In this document: positions 6,185-14,266 of the stretch, piece after piece
Layout of the letters: each line of letters starts with the position of its first letter
Numbering within the stretch: position 1 is the first letter of the stretch
NCBI RefSeq assembly: GCF_900103135.1
Contig: NZ_FNGO01000028.1
Span: 1-32,817, forward strand
Length of the DNA stretch: 32,817 nucleotides
Direction of reading: 5' to 3'
Source of the DNA: Halarsenatibacter silvermanii
GTDB lineage: Bacteria > Bacillota > Halanaerobiia > Halanaerobiales > Halarsenatibacteraceae
Made by a program: the position numbers and the translations under genes
Notes under the pieces: model-generated
The model's database searches: none
Told to the model about the DNA's origin: nothing
What the model saw: only the letters and a program-made list of their open reading frames with translations

Positions 6185-9100
6185 ATGACAAAAATGAAAT
6201 CGATGGATGGCAATACCGCTGCTGCCCACGTGGCCTACGCCTTTACTGATGTAGCAGCTATCTATCCTATCACCCCGTCCTCCCCTATGGCAGAAATGGT
6301 TGATGAATGGAGTGCTTATGGGCGCAAAAATATTTTTGACCAGGAAGTAAGACTGACGGAGATGCAGTCTGAAGGAGGGGCGGCCGGGGCAGTGCATGGA
6401 TCTCTGGCCACAGGCGCTTTAACTACTACCTTTACCGCCTCTCAGGGTCTGCTTTTGATGCTCCCCAATATTTATAAACTGGCCGGCGAACAGCTGCCCG
6501 GTGTTTTTCATGTCAGCGCCAGAACAGTTGCCACCCACGCTCTTTCAATATACGGAGATCACTCCGATGTAATGGCCTGCCGCCAGACAGGTGCAGGTAT
6601 GCTGGCTTCTGGTGGTGTTCAGGAAGTTATGGACATGGCTGGAGTGGCTCATATGGCAGCAATTGAGTCGAGTCTGCCCTTCATTCACTTCTTCGATGGC
6701 TTTAGAACCTCACATGAGATTCAAAAGATTGAGGTACTCGAGTACGACCAGCTTGCTGAACTTTTTGATGAAGAAGCCGCTCAGGAATTTCGTGAAAATT
6801 CCATGTGCCCTGAAGATCCGGTAACCAGGGGAACAGCTCAGGGGCCGGATATATTTTTCCAGGCCCGGGAGGCAGTCAATCCATATTATGAGAGAACTCC
6901 TGAGATAGTCGCTGACTGCATGGAAAGGATCAGTGAAGTTACAGGTCGAGAATATCACCCTTATAATTATTACGGACCGGAGGATGCCGAGCACGTGATT
7001 GTAGCGATGGGATCGGTAACTTCCACCATAAAAGAAACTATAGATTATCTGCGCGGCAAGGGAGAAAAAGTAGGCCTGATAAATGTTCATATGTACAGAC
7101 CCTTCTCCAGAGAGTACTTCCTCCAATCACTCCCGGACAGCGTGGAAAGAATAGCAACTCTTGATCGCACCAAAGAGCCCGGAGCTGAAGGAGAGCCGCT
7201 TTATGAAGACATAAGAACTGTATTTTATGATCGCGAAGAGCAGCCTACGATAGTCGGAGGTCGCTACGGCCTCAGTTCTAAAGATACGAATCCTTCTCAC
7301 ATAAAATCTGTTTATAACAATCTCAAGCAGTCAGAACCCAAGGACGACTTCACCGTCGGCATCGAGGATGATGTAACCTACACTTCCCTGCCGGTTAAAG
7401 AGGATATAGACACCACTCCGGAAGGCACAACCCGCTGCAAATTCTGGGGTTTTGGTTCGGATGGTACGGTCAGCGCCAACAAAAATGCAATAAAGATTAT
7501 CGGAAATAACACCGATCTTTATGCCCAGGGTTATTTCTCCTATGATGCTAAAAAATCGGGTGGTGTAACCGTTTCTCATCTCCGCTTTGGTGAAGAGGAG
7601 ATTAATTCCACTTATCTTATCGAAGTCGCCGACTATGTGGCCTGTCACAATGAAGCTTACGTGGACAAATTCGATATGGTTTCAGACCTCAAGCAAGGAG
7701 GCACTTTTCTGCTTAACTGCACCTGGACCGAGGATGAACTCGATGAGAGGTTGCCTGCTGAGATGAAAAAATATATCGCTGAAAATGATATCGATTTCTA
7801 TATCGTCAACGGCTACGAAATTGCCGAAGAAGTGGGCCTCGGCCGGCGAATTAACATGATTATGCAGACCTGCTTCTTCAAACTGGCTGAAATCATACCT
7901 ATCGATGAAGCCATAGATTATTTGAAGGATGCTGTGGAAGAATCTTACGGTCATAAAGGTGAAAAAATTGTAGAGATGAACTTTGAAGCTATAGACCATT
8001 CCCTGGAAGGACTCGAAAAAGTTGATGTACCGGATGAATGGGCTGAAACCAGCAGCAGTGCAGCTGAAAAAGGAGAGGACAGGCCGGAGTTCATCGAAGA
8101 AGTCCTTGAACCCATTGCCAAACAGGAAGGCGATGACCTGCCGGTAAGTACTTTTGCCGGTAGAGAGAATGGCAGTTTCCCTCAGGGAGTTTCTAAATAC
8201 GAAAAGCGCGGCATAGCTCTGCACGTACCTGATTGGAAAGAGGAAAACTGCATTCAGTGCAATCAATGCGCTTATGTATGTCCTCATTCGGTAATTCGTT
8301 CTTTCCTTCTTGATGATGAAGAGGCCGAAAATGCTCCTGAATCCCTGACAACCATAGATGCTCGTGGAAGAGGAATTGATGAATATCAGTATAGAATTCA
8401 GGTCAGTCCTCTTGATTGCACCGGCTGCGGAGTGTGTGTAAATACCTGTCCCGCGCCAGAAAAAGCACTGGAGATGGAAGATTACGCTGAAATGGTGGAA
8501 AAAGAGAAGGAGAACTGGGATTATATAGCTGAAAATGTCAGCTACAAAGAAGATGTTGTTGAACCTGATACAGTGAAAAACAGCCAGTTCCAGCAGCCTT
8601 TGCTTGAATTCCACGGGGCCTGCGCCGGCTGTGGCGAGACTGCTTACGCCAGACTGGTGACCCAGCTTTTCGGCGAAAGAATGCTGATTGCCAACGCTAC
8701 CGGCTGTTCTTCTATCTGGGGCGGAACCGCTCCTTCTACAGTTTACACTACCAACGAAGAAGGCGAAGGACCGGCCTGGGCTAACTCCCTCTTTGAGGAT
8801 AATGCCGAATACGGTTACGGCATGCATCTTGGCAATGAACAGCTGCGGGATAGAATAGAACAAAATATGCAAGCTGCTATCGATAAAGATGAAATATCGG
8901 GAGATTTAAAAGAGCTTTTCTCTGATTGGATTGAGCATAAAGATGATGGTGAAAAATCCTATGAGCTGGCCAAAAAGATCAGGCCAAAATTACAGGGAGT
9001 TAACGAAAGCGAACATGTGCAGGAGGTCAAAAAACTCCAGAAATACCTGACCAAAAGATCCCAATGGATCTTTGGCGGTGACGGCTGGGCTTATGATATT

Positions 9101-9727
9101 GGTTTTGGAGGCCTGGATCATGTGCTGGCAGAAGGCGAAGATGTAAATGTGATGATTTTTGACACCGAGGTATATTCGAACACGGGCGGTCAGTCTTCAA
9201 AAGCCACACCTACCGCCGCTGCTGCTAAATTTGCGGCTTCGGGTAAGGAAACAGCTAAAAAGGATCTTGGCCAGATGTTGATGACCTATGGATACATTTA
9301 TGTGGCTCAGGTTGCTTTAGGAGCCGACATGAGTCAAACGCTCAAGGCTATCAGAGAAGCTGAAGCTTATGATGGGCCTTCTGTGGTTATAGCCTACTCG
9401 CCCTGCATCGCTCAGGGATTGAAAGAGGGCATGAGCAAAAGTGTCGAACAGCAGGAAAGAGCTGTGAAATCAGGTTACTGGCATCTATATCGATTCAATC
9501 CCGAACTCAGAAATACAGAAGAAAACCCCTTCTCCCTTGATTCTGATGAACCTACAGAGTCTCTGCAGGACTTCCTGATGAGCGAGGTAAGATTCACATC
9601 GCTCAAGCAGGAGTTTCCTGAAATAGCTGATGAACTATTTGAAAAAGCTGAAGAAGATGTTAGAGAGAGATATGAGACATACAGGAGGCTCGAAAAAAGC
9701 TTTGAGCCGGAGGCTCTGGATGCCTAA
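6185..9727 (+). CDS. nifJ: Pyruvate:ferredoxin (flavodoxin) oxidoreductase, single-chain
   Basis: An 1180-residue enzyme oxidising pyruvate and CoA to acetyl-CoA and CO2 while reducing ferredoxin. Domain order is complete: pyrimidine-binding domain I (YPITPSSPMAE near residue 31), domains II-III, a ferredoxin domain with C689/C692/C695/C699 and C745/C748/C751/C755, and the TPP domain with GDGWAYDIG and NTGGQSS. The proximal-cluster cysteines are C813 and C816 (ACAGCGE), C841 (ATGCSS) and C1074 (SPCIAQG). Length is normal for the homodimeric form. The start is the ATG at 6185 after AGGAGG; an ATG five bases earlier reads only MK then stop. The protein is very acidic, as in salt-in halophiles. 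It has its own promoter and terminator. Confidence 0.98.
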   Translation: MTKMKSMDGNTAAAHVAYAFTDVAAIYPITPSSPMAEMVDEWSAYGRKNIFDQEVRLTEMQSEGGAAGAVHGSLATGALTTTFTASQGLLLMLPNIYKLAGEQLPGVFHVSARTVATHALSIYGDHSDVMACRQTGAGMLASGGVQEVMDMAGVAHMAAIESSLPFIHFFDGFRTSHEIQKIEVLEYDQLAELFDEEAAQEFRENSMCPEDPVTRGTAQGPDIFFQAREAVNPYYERTPEIVADCMERISEVTGREYHPYNYYGPEDAEHVIVAMGSVTSTIKETIDYLRGKGEKVGLINVHMYRPFSREYFLQSLPDSVERIATLDRTKEPGAEGEPLYEDIRTVFYDREEQPTIVGGRYGLSSKDTNPSHIKSVYNNLKQSEPKDDFTVGIEDDVTYTSLPVKEDIDTTPEGTTRCKFWGFGSDGTVSANKNAIKIIGNNTDLYAQGYFSYDAKKSGGVTVSHLRFGEEEINSTYLIEVADYVACHNEAYVDKFDMVSDLKQGGTFLLNCTWTEDELDERLPAEMKKYIAENDIDFYIVNGYEIAEEVGLGRRINMIMQTCFFKLAEIIPIDEAIDYLKDAVEESYGHKGEKIVEMNFEAIDHSLEGLEKVDVPDEWAETSSSAAEKGEDRPEFIEEVLEPIAKQEGDDLPVSTFAGRENGSFPQGVSKYEKRGIALHVPDWKEENCIQCNQCAYVCPHSVIRSFLLDDEEAENAPESLTTIDARGRGIDEYQYRIQVSPLDCTGCGVCVNTCPAPEKALEMEDYAEMVEKEKENWDYIAENVSYKEDVVEPDTVKNSQFQQPLLEFHGACAGCGETAYARLVTQLFGERMLIANATGCSSIWGGTAPSTVYTTNEEGEGPAWANSLFEDNAEYGYGMHLGNEQLRDRIEQNMQAAIDKDEISGDLKELFSDWIEHKDDGEKSYELAKKIRPKLQGVNESEHVQEVKKLQKYLTKRSQWIFGGDGWAYDIGFGGLDHVLAEGEDVNVMIFDTEVYSNTGGQSSKATPTAAAAKFAASGKETAKKDLGQMLMTYGYIYVAQVALGADMSQTLKAIREAEAYDGPSVVIAYSPCIAQGLKEGMSKSVEQQERAVKSGYWHLYRFNPELRNTEENPFSLDSDEPTESLQDFLMSEVRFTSLKQEFPEIADELFEKAEEDVRERYETYRRLEKSFEPEALDA

Positions 9728-9805
9728 AAGCATTTGATCTTTGATTGAGGCGGGAAATGTTGGTTTAAGAAATATAATTGGGCGATGAATTAAATTGCCT
9801 GTATA

Positions 9806-9846
9806 GGGGAAGGCTCTCAGAGATGAGGGTCTTCCCTAAAATTTTT
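9806..9846 (+). terminator. Rho-independent terminator of PFOR
   Basis: GGGAAGGCTCTC (9807-9818) pairs with GAGGGTCTTCCC (9825-9836) through 12 positions, two of them G-U, with a six-base loop, followed by TAAAATTTTT. It stands about 80 bases after the PFOR stop and just before the CPBP gene, whose expression may rely on read-through. Confidence 0.8.
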
Positions 9847-9863
9847 AAAGGAAGGGCAAAAAT

Positions 9864-10445
9864 ATGGCCGAAGAACAAAATCTTTCTCTGAAAACACTAA
9901 TTCTGCTCCAAAGCGCTCTGGCTTTGGTCAGCTTCGTTATTATAAAGCTGGTCTTTGATCCGGGAATGGGGAAATTGTGGCTCTATCCCTCTTCGTTATA
10001 TTACAACTTAGTGATGGGAGCAGCAGGAGCAATAATTCTGTATTTTCCCGCTTATCTGTATCTTCGTCATAAGAAAAAAGAACTTCTGCAGGCGGTAAGG
10101 CCTCTGCTGCCGATATGCCGCAGACCTATAGCTCTTCTGGCGGCAATAAGTTTTTTAGCCGGGTTGAGTGAAGAGCTGCTTTTTAGGGCTTTACTGCAGC
10201 GTCTGCTGGGAATCTGGCCGGCCTCAATCCTTTTTATGCTGGCTCATGCCGGTTTCTGGGCTGCGCCCCCCAGAACTCAGGCCAGGATGCTATTTGCACC
10301 TTTTTCTCTGGCGGCCGGGCTGCTGATGGGATTGCTTTTTCGGGAGGCTGGTTTAACTGCAGCTGTCACAGCCCATTTTCTTTATGATCTGGCAGCTTTT
10401 GTTATGCTGAAAAAAGAATTTATAGGTGTGGGCAGGCGAAAATAA
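9864..10445 (+). CDS. CPBP-family intramembrane metalloprotease (CAAX protease / Abi)
   Basis: A 193-residue protein with about five to six hydrophobic helices. The glutamic-protease/CPBP motifs are present: E103-E104-x3-R108 (EELLFR), H128 in MLAHAGFW, and H171...D175 in TAHFLYDL. These residues line the active site of CAAX prenyl protease-like enzymes in the membrane. Bacterial members act on bacteriocin immunity, peptide maturation or regulated proteolysis; nothing nearby shows which. The ATG at 9864 follows AAAGGAAGG by about 8 bases. The gene lies directly behind the PFOR terminator, with no clear promoter of its own, and faces the abrB gene. Confidence 0.85.
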   Translation: MAEEQNLSLKTLILLQSALALVSFVIIKLVFDPGMGKLWLYPSSLYYNLVMGAAGAIILYFPAYLYLRHKKKELLQAVRPLLPICRRPIALLAAISFLAGLSEELLFRALLQRLLGIWPASILFMLAHAGFWAAPPRTQARMLFAPFSLAAGLLMGLLFREAGLTAAVTAHFLYDLAAFVMLKKEFIGVGRRK

Positions 10446-10462
10446 GGCAAAAAACAAAAAAA

Positions 10463-10480
10463 CGCCAGTTTTTACTGGCG
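10463..10480 (-). terminator. Rho-independent terminator, minus strand (abrB transcript)
   Basis: CGCCAGT (10463-10469) and ACTGGCG (10474-10480) form a perfect 7-bp stem with a four-base loop. Read on the minus strand it is followed by a long T-rich run, so it ends the abrB transcript about 120 bases past that gene's stop. On the plus strand the run lies on the wrong side, so it would serve the CPBP gene poorly. Confidence 0.75.
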
Positions 10481-10517
10481 CGGCGCTTAAAACGATTGAA
10501 ATTTGTGATATTATTGT
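10481..10517. repeat. Dispersed intergenic repeat, copy A
   Basis: Blocks CGGCGCTTA, ATTGAAATTTGTGAT and TATTGTCC recur in the same order at 14164-14205 with small indels between them. Both copies sit just after the 3' end of a plus-strand gene and before a convergent minus-strand gene. No function is recognised. Confidence 0.45.
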
Positions 10518-10598
10518 CCCGCTTCTTTTCCTCTGTAGAAATTGTCTATAAAATGTTAGTTTGTAGATTTCCAGCTTACCTTCGGAATTTTTAATTCT

Positions 10599-10853
10599 TT
10601 AAGAGCTGCCTTCTATATCTTTGAGTTTTTCTATGCATTTTTCACAGACATTCTTTCCTTTGTATGAGACTAGTTCATCAACACTTGAACAAAGAGTGCA
10701 ACCGGGCTCATATTTTTTGAGAATGACGGTTTCATCTTCCACATAGATTTCCATAGGATCTTTCTTATCAATATTCAGAGTCTGTCTGAGCTCTTTTGGC
10801 AGAACTATTCTTCCCAGCTGGTCAACCCTTCTAACAATTCCAGTAGCCTTCAT
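10599..10853 (-). CDS. abrB: AbrB/SpoVT-type transition-state regulator with C-terminal zinc-binding motif
   Basis: An 84-residue DNA-binding protein. Residues 1-47 are the swapped-hairpin AbrB domain: TGIVRRVDQLGRIVLPKELR is nearly the family consensus. The tail holds C52-x2-C55 and C70-x2-C73 (CTLC, VCEKC), a small zinc-ribbon-like motif found in clostridial AbrB proteins in place of the Bacillus tail. AbrB regulators dimerise or tetramerise and broadly repress stationary-phase genes. GAAGGGG about 10 bases before the ATG supports the start. It has its own promoter (10902-10930) and terminator (10463-10480), so it is monocistronic. Which member of the AbrB family it is cannot be settled from sequence alone. 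Confidence 0.9.
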   Translation of the reverse strand: MKATGIVRRVDQLGRIVLPKELRQTLNIDKKDPMEIYVEDETVILKKYEPGCTLCSSVDELVSYKGKNVCEKCIEKLKDIEGSS

Positions 10854-10901
10854 TATTTTATCGCCCCTTCAGAAATAATTATATTTTTTCCTGTTAATTT
10901 A

Positions 10902-10930
10902 ATTATACCTTATATTTACTTTGTTATCAA
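10902..10930 (-). promoter_or_regulatory. Sigma-A promoter of abrB
   Basis: On the minus strand TTGATA (10930-10925) is followed by exactly 17 bases and TATAAT (10907-10902). Transcription would begin about 40 bases before the ATG. From here to the cheY start (10931-11182, about 250 bases) I see no gene and no convincing sigma-A or sigma-28 promoter for the chemotaxis operon, only AT-rich DNA. Confidence 0.75.
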
Positions 10931-11182
10931 GTATTAACCTGTAAAGAATTTTATAACACTGGATTTGGAGGGGGGACTTAAAAAACATCTTTAATTTGAT
11001 TTAATTTAATGATCTTTGCAGGAATTGGGCCGGGGAAAAGAGAATCTTAAAACCACACGAAGTTATTAAAAGAGTACTGGGTTTACTCTGTCTGAGTTTA
11101 AATTTTGAGCAAATTCTGCTATTTAATTGATTAAATTGAGCGATTGCGCTGTCAAATTTGGATATTCGAGGGGGAAATTAAG

Positions 11183-11557
11183 TTGAGCAGAACAGTTCTG
11201 GTGACCGATGATGCGGCTTTTATGAGAATGACATTAAAGAACACACTTTCAGATGAGGGTTTTGAGGTAGTGGCGGAGGCGGAAAATGGAAAGGATGCCA
11301 TCGAAAAATATAGAGAGCATAATCCGGACCTGGTGACTATGGATATAACGATGCCCGAGGTTGATGGTCTGGAAGCCACAAAAGAAATTTTGGCAGAGGA
11401 TCCAGAGGCAAAAATCGTCATGGTGAGTGCTATGGGACAGCAGAAGATGGTGATTGAGGCTATAGAAGCTGGGGCTCAGGATTTTATAGTCAAGCCTTTT
11501 GATGACGCCAGGATAAAAGAAGCCGTCAATAAAGTTTTCAGCGGGAGCGAGGTGTAA
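11183..11557 (+). CDS. cheY: Chemotaxis response regulator CheY
   Basis: A 124-residue single receiver domain. All phosphorylation-site residues are present: acidic pair D9-D10, phosphoacceptor D54 (VTMDITMPEVDG), S82 in the T/S position (MVSAMG) and K104 (VKPFDD). There is no output domain, so it acts by binding the flagellar switch, or by acting as a phosphate sink. I start at the TTG at 11183 because GAGGGGG lies 8 bases upstream; another in-frame TTG at 11144 would add 13 residues without a site. It is first in a cheY-cheA-cheW operon, with cheA 5 bases after its stop. Confidence 0.93.
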   Translation: MSRTVLVTDDAAFMRMTLKNTLSDEGFEVVAEAENGKDAIEKYREHNPDLVTMDITMPEVDGLEATKEILAEDPEAKIVMVSAMGQQKMVIEAIEAGAQDFIVKPFDDARIKEAVNKVFSGSEV

Positions 11558-11562
11558 AATAA

Positions 11563-13572
11563 ATGGATGAAGAATACCTAAAAATGTTCTTCGATGAGGC
11601 AGAGGAGTATATCCAGAGCTTAAATGAGGACATATTGACGCTGGAGCAGGAACCTGATAATGAAGAAGTTATCAATTCAATATTCAGAGCTGCTCACTCT
11701 TTAAAAGGCATGGCAGCAACGATGGGATTCGACAGCCTGACCAATTTGACTCATAAGATGGAAAATGCTCTGGATTTGATAAGGAATGATGAACTTTATC
11801 TTGACACTGATCTTATAGATGCTCTTTTTGATGGAATTGACTTGATAAATGAACTGGTCGAAGACATCAAACGAAGCGGCGAGGAAGAGACGAACGTAGA
11901 TGATTATGTTGAAAAGCTAAATGAGATGATAGAATCTCACAGGGGAGCACCCGTTTCCGGTGATAAGACATTAGCAGGATCATCTTCGGGAAAAGAATTG
12001 CCCGAGAAAGGAGCGGAAGAGCTGGAAATTTCTCTTGATAAAGACGATAGAAAAGAAATTTTTGAACACAGCAGTTCCGGTGATGAAATTCTTCAGATAG
12101 AGGTTAAATTTGATGAGGATAGCATGCTTCGCAGTGTTAGAGCTTACATGGTGCTTAAAAAAGCAGAAGAATTGGGATATCTGGTAAAATCAGAACCGGA
12201 CAGAATGGCTATCGAAGATGATGATGTCGAAATAGAGGATAAATTATATCTGCTGATAATTTCCAGTCTGGGCAGAGAAGAGATTAAAGAAGAAATCCTT
12301 GATATCATTGAGATAGTTGAGGCGAATATCACTGCGCTTGATATAAACTTCGATGAATTTACCGAAGATGAAAAGAATAAAACCAGTGATTCTTCCGGGG
12401 GCAGCAGCGATTCCAAGATAGAGGTTTCACCGACGGTCAGGGTTGATATAGATAAGCTGGATAAACTTATGAATATGGTTGGGGAGCTGTTAATTAATAA
12501 GACTCAAATGGAAGATTTGAATATTGACAATGATGTTTACAAGGATATCATTCAGCAGCTCGATAGAGTTACTATGGAGCTTCACCATGTGGTTATGCAG
12601 ATTCGCATGGTTCCTATCGGGGGAATTTTCAACAGATTTCCCAGGCTGGTAAGAGATCTTTCGCGTGATCTCGATAAAGAGGTGGATCTGAATATAGAAG
12701 GGGCCGATACTGAACTCGATAGGTCTATCATAGACGAACTGGCCGATCCGCTTGTTCATATAATCCGCAATGCTGTCGATCATGGCATTGAAAAACCCGA
12801 TGTGCGAGAAGAGAAAGGCAAACCCAGAACGGGACAAATCGATCTTAGCGCTTATCAAAAAGGAAGCGAAATAGTTATAGAAATAGAAGATGATGGCCGC
12901 GGCTTAGACCCCGACGAAATAGCCGGTCAGGCTGTTGAGAAAGGACTGGTTTCTTCAGAAGAAGTTGAGACGCTCAGCGAAATGGAAAAGCTGGATTTTA
13001 TCTTTTCTCCTGGCTTTTCAACCAGCGATGAAGCCAGCGAAGTTTCGGGCAGGGGAGTGGGCATGGATGTGGTCAAAAGAGTGGTAGAATCTCTCGATGG
13101 TCAGGTTTCTCTGGAATCAGAACCCGATCAGGGTACTCTCATTACGATCTCCCTTCCGTTAACGCTTGCTATCACCCAGGCTCTGATGGTAAAGATAGAC
13201 AGAGAAACATTTGCCATACCGCTGGATGCCATAAGTGAAACTCTAACTATAGATCCTGCCGAGATAAAAACAGTTAGAGGGCAGGATGTGATCGTGCCTC
13301 GAGACACCACCATACCGGTCACCGAAGCGGCCAGGCAGCTCAATATAAATATAGATTTTGACCGATACAAAGAATGGGAAGAGATACCTGTTGTAACGGT
13401 AAATACAGGCAATAGAGTGGTTGGACTGATAATTGATGAATTTTTGAACCAGCAGGAAATAGTGGTTAAATCACTGGGAGAGTATCTGGGTAATGTTGAA
13501 AATATTAGCGGAGCTACAATTATAGGCGATGGCGATGTTGCCTTGATACTGGATGTGCGGGATATAGCCTAA
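11563..13572 (+). CDS. cheA: Chemotaxis histidine kinase CheA
   Basis: A 669-residue kinase with all CheA domains. P1 (1-105) carries phosphorylated H45 in AAHSLKGMAATMGF. A CheY-docking P2-like region (about 165-265) lies between acidic linkers. P3 dimerisation starts near VRVDIDKLDKLMNMVGE (about 290). P4 holds the ATP-binding boxes HIIRNAVDHGIEKP, EIEDDGRGLDP and GRGVGMDVVKRVV. The P5 CheW-like domain fills the last 140 residues. It phosphorylates CheY in response to methyl-accepting receptors through CheW. GAGGTG eight bases before the ATG gives the start. No receptor, cheB, cheR, cheC or cheD is in the window, so the rest of the pathway must be elsewhere. Confidence 0.97.
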   Translation: MDEEYLKMFFDEAEEYIQSLNEDILTLEQEPDNEEVINSIFRAAHSLKGMAATMGFDSLTNLTHKMENALDLIRNDELYLDTDLIDALFDGIDLINELVEDIKRSGEEETNVDDYVEKLNEMIESHRGAPVSGDKTLAGSSSGKELPEKGAEELEISLDKDDRKEIFEHSSSGDEILQIEVKFDEDSMLRSVRAYMVLKKAEELGYLVKSEPDRMAIEDDDVEIEDKLYLLIISSLGREEIKEEILDIIEIVEANITALDINFDEFTEDEKNKTSDSSGGSSDSKIEVSPTVRVDIDKLDKLMNMVGELLINKTQMEDLNIDNDVYKDIIQQLDRVTMELHHVVMQIRMVPIGGIFNRFPRLVRDLSRDLDKEVDLNIEGADTELDRSIIDELADPLVHIIRNAVDHGIEKPDVREEKGKPRTGQIDLSAYQKGSEIVIEIEDDGRGLDPDEIAGQAVEKGLVSSEEVETLSEMEKLDFIFSPGFSTSDEASEVSGRGVGMDVVKRVVESLDGQVSLESEPDQGTLITISLPLTLAITQALMVKIDRETFAIPLDAISETLTIDPAEIKTVRGQDVIVPRDTTIPVTEAARQLNINIDFDRYKEWEEIPVVTVNTGNRVVGLIIDEFLNQQEIVVKSLGEYLGNVENISGATIIGDGDVALILDVRDIA

Positions 13573-13599
13573 GAATACAGTGCGAGGAGGTATGATCTA

Positions 13600-14142
13600 A
13601 TGCCAGCAGAGACTGGATATAAAGATATGAAAGAGATGGAAGAGAAAGAAGCAAAAAATCGCAAGCAGTTTGTCACTTTTAAAATAGGTACAGAAAATTA
13701 CGGTATATTGATCGAGCAGGTTAAGGAAATAATCAGGCCTAAAAGAATAACTCAGGTGCCCAACACTGAAGAATATGTTATAGGGGTAATAAATTTAAGA
13801 GGGCAGATAGTTCCAGTTCTAAATATCAAGAAAAAACTCAGGCTCGAGCAAGAAGTGGAAGATAGTGCTAGGGACATGCAAGAAGAAGATCGAATCATTA
13901 CTGTTGAACTGGAAGATTCATTGATAGGAATAAAGGTTGATGAGGTTAACGAGGTTATCTGGCTGGGCGAGGACGTTATAGAGCCCCCTCCGGAGGTAGC
14001 AGGAGGTATAAGACAGGAATATCTGCAGGGAGTAGGAAGAATGGACGATGAGCTGCTGGTGCTGGTAGATCTTAAAGCGCTTCTTTTTGAGAAATTTGCC
14101 GGAGAGGGAAATGAAGAGAAATCCGGGCAGGAGGCGGAATAA
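13600..14142 (+). CDS. cheW: Chemotaxis coupling protein CheW
   Basis: A 180-residue single CheW (SH3-like) domain linking receptors to CheA. Core motifs FVTFKIGTENYGILIEQVKEI, ITQVPNTEEYVIGVINLRGQ and VLNIKKKL are typical, and the conserved NLRG turn is intact. It carries a charged N-terminal extension of about 20 residues (rich in K/E) and an acidic C-terminal tail. AGGAGG lies 9 bases before the ATG at 13600; an ATG a few bases earlier is immediately followed by a stop codon. It is the last gene of the operon and is followed by a hairpin terminator region shared with the convergent gnd gene. Confidence 0.95.
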   Translation: MPAETGYKDMKEMEEKEAKNRKQFVTFKIGTENYGILIEQVKEIIRPKRITQVPNTEEYVIGVINLRGQIVPVLNIKKKLRLEQEVEDSARDMQEEDRIITVELEDSLIGIKVDEVNEVIWLGEDVIEPPPEVAGGIRQEYLQGVGRMDDELLVLVDLKALLFEKFAGEGNEEKSGQEAE

Positions 14143-14163
14143 AAAGTTCAAATACATTGAACC

Positions 14164-14205
14164 CGGCGCTTATTGAAAAAATTGAAATATGTGATTCATA
14201 TTGCC
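14164..14205. repeat. Dispersed intergenic repeat, copy B
   Basis: CGGCGCTTA, ATTGAAATATGTGAT and TATTGCC match copy A at 10481-10517 in order and orientation. It follows the cheW stop by about 20 bases and directly precedes the terminator stem. A separate perfect inverted repeat GTTCAA/TTGAAC (14146-14162) lies just before it. Confidence 0.45.
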
Positions 14206-14240
14206 TCCTGCGTTATTTTGAATTAGCAGGGGGTTATTAT
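14204..14240 (+). terminator. Terminator between convergent cheW and gnd
   Basis: CCTCCTGC (14204-14211) pairs with GCAGGGGG (14226-14233), eight pairs with one G-U and a 14-base loop, followed by TTATTATATTTATATT. It probably ends the chemotaxis transcript and may work weakly for gnd in the other direction. Confidence 0.55.
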
Positions 14241-14266
14241 ATTTATATTCAAATTAGTTTGGGTTA

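Noticed and set aside
7682-8872. A 396-residue open frame on the minus strand inside the PFOR gene.
   Set aside because: It lies entirely antisense to well-conserved PFOR motifs, has no ribosome binding site and no recognisable domain.
10931-11182. A sigma-28-type promoter for the chemotaxis operon.
   Set aside because: No TAAA-N15-GCCGATAA-like match was found in the upstream region.
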